Assembly: GCF_000687475.1 (NCBI RefSeq)
Contig: NC_057320.1
Coordinates: 1,488,001-1,552,000 of the forward strand
Origin: Ustilaginoidea virens
Lineage: Eukaryota > Ascomycota > Sordariomycetes > Hypocreales > Clavicipitaceae
Direction of reading: 5' to 3'
Length of the DNA: 64,000 nt
This document shows positions 21,741 through 33,905 of the stretch, piece after piece. Every line of letters starts with the position of its first letter. Within the stretch, counting starts at the first letter, position 1. The notes below the pieces were generated by a model. It did no database searches. It worked only from the letters and a program-made list of their open reading frames with translations, and was not told the DNA's origin. The translations under genes and the position numbers were made by a program.

Positions 21741-24700
21741 AATTATCTATATATATATATATATAGTCTAGGGTTAGGGTGCAATTGTATTAGGTTGCTA
21801 TTAGAGCTAAAGTCTATATAGGCAGTAAGTATAATAGCTAGGGTGAACTATTCGAGCTAGTAGGTATTAAGGACCTATTTAATAACCTATTTAGCTAAGT
21901 CTTTATTTTCAAGTGCTTAGGTGATATTATGCTTATCTAGTATAGGGCGGTTTTAAATATAGAGGGGAGGGTTTTTAAGATAGTTACTATACTCTAAGAT
22001 TATATATTCGATATTTTCTATATTAGGACTATATTAGTAATACGGGTAGTAGATAGATAGAACCTTTATTTTATATAGGAACTTATTAAGGCCTATTTTT
22101 TCTATTCTAAGTTAGGTAAAAAGGGAGGACTTATATTTACAGAGGTTTTTATAGAGATCTAGTATCTTCTTTATAGAGGTAAAGTTAAAGGTATATTCGG
22201 TAGTAGGGCGGTTTTTTAGTGGGTATTATACTTAGGTAAATTATTGCTTTAATTGCTATCTCTTTATCTATTTAAAAGCTAGGGAGTAAATAGGGGATGG
22301 TTTATCATCTTAAAGTAGAATTGAATCTTTAAGGGCTATATAATTTAGTATTCTATTTTTAGTCGGTCGCCTTTATCTATAGGTAGGTCTTTATTATAGC
22401 TAAGTCTAGATAATAGTATATATATTAGAGATAAGGTCGGCTATACTATTTTCTTAGGTTCTAGTAAGGAATCGTTATTAGGCTAGGTTAAGGTAGAGGT
22501 CGAGTAGGGGGACTATTACTTTAGTTTCTATAATTATATTAGGTATTATTTAGTAGGCTCCTATAATTATATAGAGGTACTTCGACTATTTAGCGGCTAG
22601 ACTATATATAATACCTCTTGCTATTTCTCCTAGCTTAATAGGAGTATACTAGATTCTAGCGCTAAAGGCAATTATAGTTCTAATAACCTATATATATAGT
22701 AATTAGGCTTTATAGAACTAATATCCCTATATAGAGGCCGCTAGAGTAATAAGGGCGAGCTTTTGCTTTTTTAGCTTTTTTACTATTTAGGCCCTATAGT
22801 CAGTCTAGCTGAGTTTGCGGTTAATCTCTACTCTAAGGAATCGGGCATATTATATAGGCTAGATAATTGCATTATTGAGTCGTATTATTATAGTGTTTGG
22901 TCGGTATTATTTAGTAAAGTATATTAGCTCGCTCTTTACTAGGTTAAATTTTAGTCTAGCCTCTACCGACTATTTTTTATAGATCTTCTATATTTTCGAG
23001 AGGGTTGCGATTATATCTTATATTATTTTACTATATACAATTATATTAGTATCGTCTACGAATCCTAAGGTTAGCAAATTATCTACTACTTTAAGTCTGC
23101 GGTATAGGGGTATAATATAGAAGAGGAAAAGGATTAAAGAGATTAGGGAGCCTTAGGGCACTCCTGCCGTAATTAAGAATCTTTAGGTAGATTAGCCTTT
23201 AAAGAAGATTTTAGCTAAATACGATATAATAAAGCCTTAGACCTAGGCTGCTATCTATCGGGGGGCGCCACTTTAGAGGAGGAGGTATATAAGCTTAATA
23301 TAGTTAATAGTATCGAATGCCGTAAAGATATTTAGTTATAATAGCGATGCTATTCCTTTATACTGCTAGGTGGCCTTAACTGCTTCTATTAGGGTATATA
23401 GCGCTATATCTATTAATCTATTTGCTCTATTGCCTATTTATATATCTAGTAGTAATTTCTATTTTTCCGCGATTATTATTAGTCTTTTTGCTACTATAGC
23501 TTTAAGGACTTTACTAAAGAGGTTTAAAAGGGATATTAAATGCTAGGCTCCTACTTTTTAGTATTCCTTAGGTGTTTTACCGGGTTTTCTTAATACTATA
23601 ACTTTAGCTTTTTAGAACTGTATTAGATAGTAACTAGTTTTATATATAGCGTTAAGGAGTATTATTAGGGCTCTAAGAACCGGTTTTTTATAGGCTTTAA
23701 AGAATCCCGCCAGTATACTATTAGGGCTTAATGCTTTCTAGCTGGCTATATATTAGAGGGTATTATAGATATCTACTTTAGAGAATTTATCTTTAGGGGC
23801 GAATATCGCATCGGTAAAGCAAGGGAATTATAGGTTTAGGATATTATTAAAGGTGGCTATTAATATTAGGAAGAATCTTTCTATTAGTACTTTTGCTTTA
23901 AAAGAATATATTTTTATTTTTTATATTTAGGCTCTTTCGCCTCAAAGAAGTATAAAGATTTCTTTTAATTCTAAAGGGAGTCCGCTATATATCTAGGCCT
24001 ATTTCTTTAGGGACTATAGGTCTGTATTTTTCATTATAGCCTTATTAACGGCTTCTTTTTATATCTAGCGCCTTTCTTATTAGATAACCTTAGTTTGGTT
24101 TATCTCTATTCTTTATGCTATTAACTAGTTAAGGCTAATATAGTTTTTTCTCCAATTTCTTATAGCCTTATAGGCTGTTATTATGGCCGACTATACTTCC
24201 TAGGTCTACTATAGGGCCCTTCCTAATGGTTTGGTTCCTCTTTTAGGCGTAGTAATATTAGCGATGGCCTATAGTTAGGTTATAAGCTATTAGGCGAAAG
24301 TATCGATCTCTATAGGGGACTAGGGTAGGTATAAAGCATATAGGATAGCTATCTTAACTTTAGCTTTAGCTTAAGCAAGGGTTTTATTAAGTTTCTTTTA
24401 TTAGTATATCGGTAGTAGTTTATAAAATTTATTTAATCCTATTTTTACTTAGATTACCTAAGGGATATAGTCGGATCTAGTAATATCTGCCGCCCCTATA
24501 AACTCTATATTAAGGTCTCTTATGCTTTATATATAGTTGATAGTGCTATTACGTTTGCCTAAGGCTTATCTAGTTATCTCTCCCTATAGTATTATAAGGG
24601 TTAGCTTTTATTTTAATATAAGTTCAAAAAGGGTATTATAGCCTAGGGAGGTTTTATAAGAGCGGTCCTATATAGGGTAGTAGATATTAAAGTCACTAGT

Positions 24701-25065
24701 AAAGATACTATAGGGGTAAGGGGTAGTTTAGGCGAATTCCTAGAGGGGGGTAGATTAATTTAGGGAAGGGATTAAGGGGTAAATAGAGTAGATATCGGTA
24801 TTTTAGAATATAATATAGTACTAGTCTAGGCCTAAGTCTATTGCCTAAGAGCCGGGAGTATATTTTTTATAGATATAGATCGCTATATATCCGCTATAGG
24901 CGGCTATTTAGTATCTACTAAAGCTAGAGTATAAAGGGAGTCTATCTAAGGCTATAAATTCTTAGAGGGCGATAATATCTAATTCGGATTCGTAATTAAA
25001 GGCAAGATATACTAATAGTAATTTCTTTTATATATTTTAGTATAGTACCTCTATTATTAGTATTA
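21740..25065 (-). pseudogene. LINE B1 ORF2: endonuclease and reverse transcriptase
   Basis: Read from about 25065 leftwards: endonuclease about 25060-24300, RT about 24030-22850, then the C-terminal zinc-finger region to about 21750. The catalytic box FVDD is preserved at 23051-23062 (GFVDDTNII), unlike every family-A copy in the window. The start segment matches A2 near 15110-15150 and A5 near 50730-50775. In-frame TAG/TAA at Gln/Trp sites still inactivate it. Confidence 0.85.
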
Positions 25066-25099
25066 GGGCTAGGGGGTTAGGGCTTTTAGTGCATTAGTA

Positions 25100-26550
25100 G
25101 TAGTAGGCTCGGATAAATTAGGTTAGAAGAATATAGCAATATTACTACTACTATTAATCCTTTCGGGGGCAATAGAGCTTTCTTTATATAGTCTACTAAT
25201 TTATTTTCTTAAAGAGTCCTCCTTTAGGGAGTTACTAATAAAGCGTTTATAGCCTTTATCCTCTAGGATAAAAAAGGGAGGCATCGATAAAATGCCGGTA
25301 TTTACAAACTATATTAGTCTGGTGCTATAAGCCTATCTTGCAATATCCTATTGCCTATTCGCTATAAAGTAGAATTAAGATTAGGCCAGATAGGGTCTTT
25401 AGTAGTTAAAATAATACTCTCTTTTATTACTAATAATATTAGGGCAATCTTTATCTCTATTAGGGTATCTCTCCGCGCTATACTATCTATATTAAAGGGT
25501 CTTTATATAGTAATTCGTAATATATCTAAATTTAAAGTATTAGTAGCACTATCTTAAGTAGATAATTTTATCGTATAGTTTAGCCTTAAAGATTTCTACT
25601 TAATAGATAATTCTAGTCTTATAGAGTCGGTTTACTACTTTTATATTAGTTACTCTAATAATTAGGGGGGCTCTTATTACTTCTTTATAAGGTTTCTTTA
25701 TAGCGATTCTACTAATACCTAGGCTATTAGCTTAAGCTAGGTTTAATTTAATATCTTCAATAGGGATATTCTTAAAAAATCGGGTAGGGAATCCTTTAAT
25801 AATAATACTAAAGGTATAAATATTTAGTGCGGCTCTTATGCCGAATGCAAAAGGGATTTAGGTAGTTTCTATAGTAAAATAGGATGCAGCTTCTGCGAAG
25901 GTGACGACTATATCTCTACTATATAGTCAGCGGGCGGTAATAGCGTTAATACCTCTAGTAGTAGTATTTACCGCTTTTATAATCTCGATAAGGGTTCTTT
26001 ATTATAGGTTCTTAGTAATACTATCTCCTTTAATTATTATTTCATAGTGGATTTTTAGCGGTATAGGTAAGGTAGTCAGTTTAGATAGTGCAATCATTAG
26101 TATGCCTTTAGTAGTAATACTAGCCTAGGTCGTTCTAGAGGGGGTTTTTAAGGCAAAAGCTTTATTTATAGCACTCTCTACTACTTTTTCTAGATTATTA
26201 GTCGTAATAAGGTTTGAGTTCGGGTTTAGGGCGGGATTAGTTCAATTAATGTGTTTAATACTATCGACCAGGCTAGTAATAGCATTCTATACATTTCCTA
26301 GCGTAGCTGCTAGGATATAGTCTACGATCTTTTAGTAACACTATTCAAGCAATTTGGTTTCTTCTCGGGTTCCTATATTAGTTTATACGGTATTACCGCT
26401 AATTCGTCTGTAATTATTGTTAGCGATAGTGATATAGTGGTTGTGGTGGCTCGACTTGAGTCTACCCTTATTTCCTCTGTTTAAGTCTATAATTTCCGCT
26501 GCTTCGACCGCGCCTTCCTCCCGGTGCCGATACGCTATCGGCGGACGGGG
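25100..26550 (-). pseudogene. LINE B1 ORF1
   Basis: Position and 5' context equal those of ORF1 in family A: it lies between the conserved 5' UTR (26640) and ORF2. The sequence is diverged from family A, and I assign it by location and by scattered alignment, not by a clear knuckle. The plus-strand open frame 25351-25557 is a shadow of this region. Confidence 0.6.
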
Positions 26551-26661
26551 TAAGACGAGGTAAGGAATTAATCTAGCAACTTTTTGACTGTTTTAGGGGT
26601 GTATTCGCGCCGGTACCGAGGTGCAGGCGAAATCGCGAAAACTTTTTTTTTTCCAAGGTTG

Positions 26662-26677
26662 ATTCTAATAGTTATAT
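26662..26677. repeat. Target-site duplication of LINE B1, right copy
   Basis: ATTCTAATAGTTATAT, identical to 19818-19833. Confidence 0.93.
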
Positions 26678-27290
26678 TGCCTTTAGATATAATACTAAAT
26701 TTAATAACCCTAAAAGGGCGGGCTACCTTATTTTTAGCCACCCTCTATAAGGGATAGGAAGTAGCCTAAGCTGCTATCGCCTTTATATAATAGCAGCAGT
26801 AGGATATAATTAATTATTTGCGCTATCTAGTAGAATATTTTTAAGTTAGGGATTAGGTATAGCTTACCTTATATAATATTAAAATAAACCGGCCTTATAA
26901 GAAGCTCGACTAGGTCTTAGTAAAGTATATAATTATAGCTATACCGTCTCCGCTTAATATCTAATTCGATATCCTATAGGGTATTTACCTAATTTTCTAT
27001 ATTAATCTAGTTAAATAAGCGGCTTCTAACCTACTATTAAACTAAGAGATAACCGATATATAATCTAATCCCCTATTTATACTACCCTAAGACTCTAATC
27101 GGCTATACAAAAAATATAAAGTAAAAAAGATTTTAGCTATAAAGAATACTTAAAGTCGGGGGCAAAACTATAATATACTTATAAAATAGAAAGGATATAA
27201 CTTACTTATATAAGAACCCCTAGAGAACTTTTTAGAGATAGCAGTATAAAAGGCATTCGAAGCCAAATAAGGGGATATTTAGATATATAA
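26678..27290 (+). pseudogene. Gypsy G1 integrase C-terminus with chromodomain
   Basis: End of the G1 pol frame. After the integrase C-terminal SH3-like part (about 26690-27090), a chromodomain starts at 27106: YKKYKVKKIL, then RGQNYNILIK*KGYNLLI*EPLENF. In chromodomains the pattern is (V/I)KWKGY...TWEP; both Trp are stops here (27187-27189 and 27211-27213), a direct RIP outcome. The same domain is in G5 (33720-33905) and G2 (37110-37330). This places the family among the chromoviruses, whose chromodomain directs integration to chromatin with histone H3 lysine 9 methylation (family knowledge). Confidence 0.88.
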
Positions 27291-29476
27291 TAGACCTATA
27301 CGGCCTTAAGATTAGATTTCAGACCTATAACCTTAATATCGTCTAATAATATAAAAAAAAAAAAAACTAATCCTTTTCTTTTCTAGTAAAGCAATCTAAT
27401 AAGTTTTAATATTTATTTTTTCGTTCTTAGTAACTCTGGCCCTATTCCTATATTTATTAATTCCCGCTCCCCCTATTACCCTTACCCTTATTGGTATTTC
27501 TTTGCCCTCTTATAGGATTTAACGGGGGGGCATATAGGGGAAGGGGGGGGACTATTATATAATAGGGCAAAAAAGGCGGTAGTAGCATTAGCGGTATAAT
27601 AAGTAGATACTAATTAGGAATAGTATGGCTCGCATATCTATAATAGGGTGTAATAGGTCTAGAGGGATATACTTATAATGCTAGGCCAGTAGTAATAGAA
27701 CTAGCCTTAGCTAGCGATGCGATCGTCAGTATAAGAGCTTAAGGCGAGGCTATACTAGTATATAGAAAGGATGCTAACTAAGGGGAAGTAGGCGGAGTAT
27801 AGGGCGCAGGCATAGCAGGGGTAACTTAATGCATAAAGCTAATTATCGCTTCTGCTATAATCTATATATTTTATTATTACTCCGCGAGTAGTTATATAAT
27901 AGGCGCTATAGAGTTGCCGCTAGCCTATTAGGACCTAATAGTTAAAGCAGAGGGAATAATAGTTATTATAGGCGTAATAGGAGTCGACCCGCTTATATTA
28001 GCAGCCGGGGCATATGCAGAAAGGGCTATTATAATATACTCTTATGCTATAGCCTATAGTTTATCCTATTAACGATATAGCGTATTAAACTTAGGGCGAA
28101 AATAGGCCTTTCGGCCTAAGATATCTCCTACCTTTAGATAGGCAGCCTTCTTAATGCTTTATTTCTTTTGCGCTATACAGATAATATGCTTTATTACCTA
28201 CTATAGTTAAGGATTTATCGATATTATATATTCGCACTAGATATATATCTTATATTTCTAATAGTATCGAATATAAGCTTAAGAGCGACTAGACTACATA
28301 TAGATAATATATTCTCTGGTATTTATAGTATACTGCGTATAGGCGATATAGGTATACTCTACCTCTTTAATATTATTAGTATTTAATCCCTTAGAATCCC
28401 CCTAGATAAGGAACTCTCCTATAGTATACTTCTTCTATAACTACTAATATAATAATTTAATAATAGGCGAAGGCGGCATTTTCCTAATGTACAAAAGGGT
28501 CTAAGGCATAATAGTAAATAAGGAGGGAGCTAATATTACTTTAGATAAGGTCTTAAGGGTAATAGCTATTAAAAAAGAAGCTTTTATTAGTATTACCCCT
28601 ATTAATAATAGGACTTTTATATAAGAAGGGGCGGGAGAACGAAAGGGCGATAATAGGGCTCCTATATTAAGCGATAAGGGCTCTACTAGACTCTCATTAT
28701 CGTTAAAAATAATAATAAGCTTAAAGCTAGGGGGGGAAATATACGACCGTCCTAAAGAAGGTATAAACTATAATAGCCATAATAGCATTTCTAGCTAGGA
28801 ACCTTCTCTATACCTAGCACTTTTAGAGCCTCCGGTAGATACTTAGGATAGACCTAATAGGGTTATAAGAGGGTCTTAGGCAATAAGCGTATTCTTATCT
28901 ATTAGTCTTTTAGATAATATAGCGACAAATCTAACGTAATAGCAAATGGGGGGGGGACCTAAATACCTATTAATACCAGACGATTCACTATATAGACCTA
29001 ATATAAACGATTTAGGAACTTTCGATAGCGCAACTCTATTAGTAGGGACGATTCTTACGATAGTAATAATGCTATAGACTTACTATTAGGAATAATAGCC
29101 TTAGTAACGGTAGGCATAGGGATAGAGAGAGGGAGAAAAAAATACAAAAGAGAAGTAGATAAAGGAAGAAGCCTTAGTGTAGATAGATTTCCGACCGATA
29201 GCTAGCGATAAAATTTTTCTGCTTTGCGATAGCTGCGATACGGTTCCTTTTAGCTAATAGTACTATAACTGGCTTCAATAAAATTCTATTACATCTGCCT
29301 AAAGTATACCGACTCTAGCCCCTGCTATATTTATATCGGTTATATATTGGCATATCTATACGCCCAATTATTATCCTATATATCTAATTGAGGTTATTTT
29401 CGAGGGTTATAAGAAGTTTTAATTAGGGGGCGATATATGCAGGGGATGATATCGGATGGTTTATTCTTCCGCCTCT
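27291..29476 (+). other. Gypsy G1 extra 3' region between chromodomain and LTR
   Basis: About 2.2 kb that a compact gypsy element would not have. It begins with an A-tract (27352-27364) and shows patches matching the same region of G5, for example around 28350-28440 against 35020-35100, and 29190-29250 against 35500-35570. A frame of the type ELALASDAIVSIRA lies near 27700-27760. I cannot name a product; an extra ORF or a long untranslated region are both possible. Confidence 0.6.
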
Positions 29477-29493
29477 AAGGAGGAGGAGGGGGG
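29477..29493 (+). promoter_or_regulatory. Polypurine tract of gypsy G1
   Basis: AAGGAGGAGGAGGGGGG directly before the 3' LTR: the plus-strand primer of reverse transcription. G5 has an equivalent tract at 35799-35815. Confidence 0.8.
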
Positions 29494-29495
29494 TA

Positions 29496-29739
29496 TATTA
29501 CGGGCTCGGGCTACGCCTATGCTACAATATGGCTAGGACTCGGGCTGCGCCTGCGTCTAGCCTAAGAAGGGCAATAGACGGAGTTATGGGACTATACTAG
29601 GATTCCGATATATATTATGATCGGGATATAAATAGACTAGATAGAAGGTTCCTATTTGGATCCTTTTCCTTCCTTTTTAGTCTATTTAATATATATTACT
29701 AACGCCTATTCGCAGCCGCCCTAGGGCTAGTCCATTATA
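29496..29739 (+). repeat. 3' LTR of gypsy G1
   Basis: 244-bp LTR, TATTACGGGCTCGG to AGTCCATTATA; the TG...CA ends have become TA...TA by RIP. A TATA box TATAAATAG is at 29627-29635, the palindrome GCCCTAGGGC is near the end, and two GGGC-centred motifs are at the start. It is followed at once by internal gag of G5, so G1 was inserted in G5. CGTAT (29740-29744) should be its duplication. Confidence 0.9.
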
Positions 29740-30200
29740 CGTATAGCTAATAAGATTATCAGTCTTAGGGTCTCCTATTATAATTACTATTCGGCAGTAG
29801 ATTACTACTAATAAATTACTATCGATATCAAGACTAGCCTAACTATTAACTATTAATCGGGCTCGGCCTATTCCCGATTAATATATGCCTAGGATTCTAA
29901 AGGCGATATATAAATATCGGGCGTTAATAAGTTAGACTTAAAGGGTAATTAGCGCGCTCCTGGGGCGATATAAATCTCTAAAGAACGATATAAAGATTAT
30001 AAGAAGAAAGGCCTCTGCCTTTAGTATAGCTCTCCTAAGTATTAGATGTTTATATATTACCTACTGCTAGTAATCTAACTTAATACAGCTAAAATAGCCT
30101 TATTTGACTTATAAATCGTAAAGGTCGAAAGTAGTAATAAAGATTAAAAAAAAAATAGCTTTTAAACTTAGTCTCGTTAGAGGGCTTAAGATATATATAT
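29740..30200 (+). pseudogene. Gypsy G5 gag, C-terminal part
   Basis: Starts in mid-gag at the point matching 9882 of G1 (GCTAATAAGATTATCAG). A nucleocapsid knuckle near 30017-30060 reads CLQYSSPKYQMFIYY when the stop is taken as Gln: first Cys kept, others Tyr. The upstream gag and 5' LTR should lie left of the window because G1 was inserted here. Confidence 0.82.
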
Positions 30201-33200
30201 AGACCCCGGCCTGATTATAGAAGGAATTAAAAGAGATCGTAAAATAAATAGATAAATACCCCTTTTTAGTACCGATTTTATATAAATCTTATACCTTTAT
30301 TAATACCTTAATCGATTTAGGATGTAACTACTATAACGCTATAAGCGAAAAAATAGTATAACGGTTAGGCCTCTAACCTATCTGCCTACTATAATGTAGG
30401 GAAATTGGAACGGTAGTAGATATTTAAAGCTATTTAAAAGAATATAAGGTAATGCATTCCTTTATCACTTATATCGTCTATATAGCGATCGATATCGATA
30501 GATAGCTATTTATAGTTATACTTTATATTATTCCGGGCCTTATATGCAATATTATCCTTAGGATGCCTTAGATAGAGTACTATAATATTATACTATAGGC
30601 GAAGTATTGCTAATTAAAGATCGGATCGGTAGGTAGCTTTATCGTTAAGGAATTAATAAGAAAATAATAGGGTCTAACTATAGTAAATATCTTTAGCTTA
30701 GTCTTTTATAATATACTAAAGCGAGCGAAATACTCTAGGGATCGGTCGACTTTCTTTATAGCGATAAGCTTATAAGAAATAATATACATCCTCTGTATTA
30801 TATTATTACCTTATTAAGACTCTGCTTTACGATTGTAAGAGCTATAAATACTCCTAATAGAATTATAAGAATTTGCTAACCTCTTTAATAAGGAGAAGGC
30901 TTTTAGTCTCCCTTTATACTAAGGTATATTAGACTACTATATCTAATTTAAAAAGACTATAGATAGGAGCCAATTAGACTTACCTTAGGGCCTATTATAT
31001 AATATATTATAAGACTAATTACTTAAGGTTTAGAAATAAATAATTAACCTAATAGATAAAGGATAGATCTAAGCGAGCTCTTTATCGGTAGTAGTATTAG
31101 TCCTATTAGCTAAGAAGGAAAATAGCAGATAATAGTTTTATATCGACTATTAGGCCCTTAATAAGGTTATAGTCTAAGATTAATATCCCCTCCCTTTAAT
31201 TAAAGAGACCTTACGATCCCTCTCTTAGGCGAAATAGTTTACTAAAGTTAATATATACGCAGTATTCTATAAGATATATATTATAGAGGGCGATAAATAC
31301 TTAACTGCATTCTGTATATAATTCGGACTATTTAAATGGCTTATTATACTATTTAGTCTAACTAAAGCCCTTACGACTTTTTAAAGATATATTAATAGGG
31401 CCTTAGGGAATATATTAGGAGACTTTATAACTGCCTACCTTAATAATGTTTTAATCTATACCGGGGGATTAAGGGCAGACTATATAGGGCGTATTAAAAA
31501 AGTCCTTTGACGATTATAAAAGGCCGGCTTAAATTTAGATCTTAATAAGTGTGACTTTATAGTAAAAGAGGTCTGGTACTTAGGATATATTGTAATAGCT
31601 AGAAAGGAAATTTATTTAAACCCTAAAAAGATTAAGGCTATTTAGAACTAAGAAGCACTTATAAAATTAAAAAGCATTCGTAATTTCTTTAATTTTGCTA
31701 ATTTCTACTACGATTTTATCCTAAACTTCTTCTGCCTTATCGACCCTTTAGTTAGGTTAATAAAAAAAAGGGTCCTATTCTAATAGTTAGACGAAGAAGA
31801 GGCGGCATTTTAAGCGCTTAAGTAGTATTTTATATCGTCTTTAATTCTCGCCTAATAGGACCCTAATAAAGAGATAGTCCTTAAGGTAGATAGCTCTAAT
31901 ATAATACTTAGTAGCTATCTATTATAGATTAGAGAGGATAGTATACTCTACCTTATTATATATTATTCCGCTTACTTATCGGATACAGAACGAAACTATA
32001 TTATATATAGTAAAGAACTCTTTACCGTTATCTCTTACTTTAAGGTATAGTTAGTAGAATTTTACTTAATAGCCTCTCTCTTTATTATCCTTACTAATTA
32101 TAAAAACCTAAAGTATTTCGCCTAGCTATAAGAAATATCTAAGCGATAAGCCTAATAGGCCGAAATTTTAGTACTCTTTAACTTCTATCTTTAGTATAAG
32201 CCTAGGTTATAAGCCTAATGCCTTAATATGCTTTCTCGGCAGGAATAAAAGGTAGATAAGGTAGAGCTATAAATCGGCTAAATCTTAAAACCGCTATCTA
32301 TTTTAGCACTTAATATAGATAAGATAGAAAGCAAGAAGATACTAACTTTAGCCCTAAAGACTACCTTACCCTATGGTTTATATATCTTCGCTAACTCCTA
32401 CCTCTAAACTATCTAGGACTAAGTAATATCTAAAAATAATATATATTAGGCCCGATAGATAGCAATTGCAAATAGGGAACGATAATTTCTAATAAAGGTA
32501 GCGATATAAGAATAAATTGCTAATTATACCCTAAATGCATATAGCATACTCCTTTACTAGGTATAGGTATAGCTTCTATCGTTTAAGCCCCTAATTACTA
32601 CAGTAATCTAATATTACTATAATTTACCTATTACAGGCTACTTAGGGAAAAATACTACCTTCTAACTATTACGATAAGATTATTATTTTAATAATATATC
32701 GTCTAAAGTAGCGAGATATATTTAGAATTACTAATACTATAGGGTATATAAGAGCCGTTAATTACGCTAAGGCTTACTATAATTGCTACTAATTGTAGAC
32801 CGCTTTTAGTCGCAGATATTAGTCGACTTTATAATTAACCTTCCTACCTATAATATATCTAACTTGCAATTCCTTATAGTAATAATAGACCGCCTATTAA
32901 AATATATCCAGCTAGAAGCTATATACTTAATAAAAGCAGAAGACTATATAAAGCGGTTCCAATAGTACTAATAGCACTTTTATAATTTTCCTAAGGAGAT
33001 TATTAGCGATTAAGGTTCAGATAAGATAGGCTAATTTTAGTCTATACTTTATAAATCAGCCAGGACTAAGTAATTTCTTTCTATAGTATACTATCCTTAA
33101 ACCGATAGCAGTATAAAGCGAATAAACTAAAAGGTATAGGCGGTCCTCCGTATTATAGTTTCCTTTAATTAATACGATTAGCTAAACCATCTCGCGGTAT

Positions 33201-33905
33201 ATTAACTCGCATTAAATAACCGGATATTATCTGTTATTAGGTTTAGCCTAAACCGGCTATTTAATAGGTTTAATATTCCGATTATCGCCCTACCCCTAGA
33301 GGTAACCTTAAGCTTAATTACCCTAAAGGGGTATATAGCTCTCTTTCTTAATAACCTCAAAAAGGGATAGGAATTAGCCTAGGCTGCTATCGCCTTCGTA
33401 TAGTAATAATAGTAAAATACTATTAACCGTTTATAACGCCTAGCTAAATGCTTCTAAATCGGCGACTAGGTATAATTAAACCTCTAAAATATTAAAATAA
33501 ACTGCTTATATAAAAAGCTCGATTAGGTCTTTACTAAATATACTATTATTACTATTTTATTACTACTTAATATTTAGCTTAATATCCTATAGGGTATCTA
33601 TTCGGTTTTCTATATTAACCTAATCAAATAGGCTACTTTTAATTTACTACCTAATTAGGTAATAACCGATATATAATTTAGGCCCCTATTTATCCTCCCT
33701 TAAGACTCTATAAACCTATATAAAGAATATAAGGTTAAGGAGATACTTATAGTAAAAAATATATAGGATCGAGGATAGAAATATAATATATTCGTAAAAT
33801 AGAAAGGGTATAATTTACTAATATAGGAACCCCTAGAAAACTTTAAAGATACTACTATATAGGAAATATTCGAGGCTAAATAGGGGGATATTAGGACTTA
33901 CGATA
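30201..33905 (+). pseudogene. Gypsy G5 pol: protease, RT, RNase H, integrase, chromodomain
   Basis: The only uninterrupted pol of this family in the window. Protease about 30230-30640: the active-site triplet reads LIDLG (Ser to Leu, TCA to TTA). RT about 30980-31760, with FTKVNIY near 31225 and YLNN (31436-31447) in place of YLDD. RNase H about 31860-32160. Integrase about 32580-33680, with a zinc-binding region then the catalytic core. Chromodomain from about 33720 (YKEYKVKEIL...K*KGYNLLI*EPLENF) with both Trp codons turned to TAG (33800-33802, 33824-33826). Many TAA/TAG; not translatable. Confidence 0.92.

Larger units (their letters stand above)
19834..26661 (-). mobile_element. LINE B1, second Tad-like subfamily, inverted
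   Basis: A 6828-bp LINE on the minus strand inside the G1 integrase gene, framed by a 16-bp duplication. It shares the 5' UTR signature (CGCGATTTCGCCTGCACC on the minus strand near 26636) and domain order with family A but is clearly diverged and has a longer 3' region. The 3' tail at 19834-19850 is an AT run. About 18 bp of unrelated sequence including a T-tract (26644-26661) lies between the 5' end and the duplication. Its RT active site is intact (FVDD), suggesting less RIP damage than in family A. Confidence 0.92.

Noticed and set aside
21745..21766. (AT)n run as possible origin or cruciform
   Set aside because: Simple repeat inside LINE B1; AT runs are expected in RIP-affected DNA.
21769..21780. 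Telomere-like AGGGTTAGGG
   Set aside because: Only two units inside a LINE 3' region; too short to mark an old telomere.
25351..25557. 68-codon plus-strand frame in LINE B1
   Set aside because: Antisense shadow of ORF1; no support from other copies.
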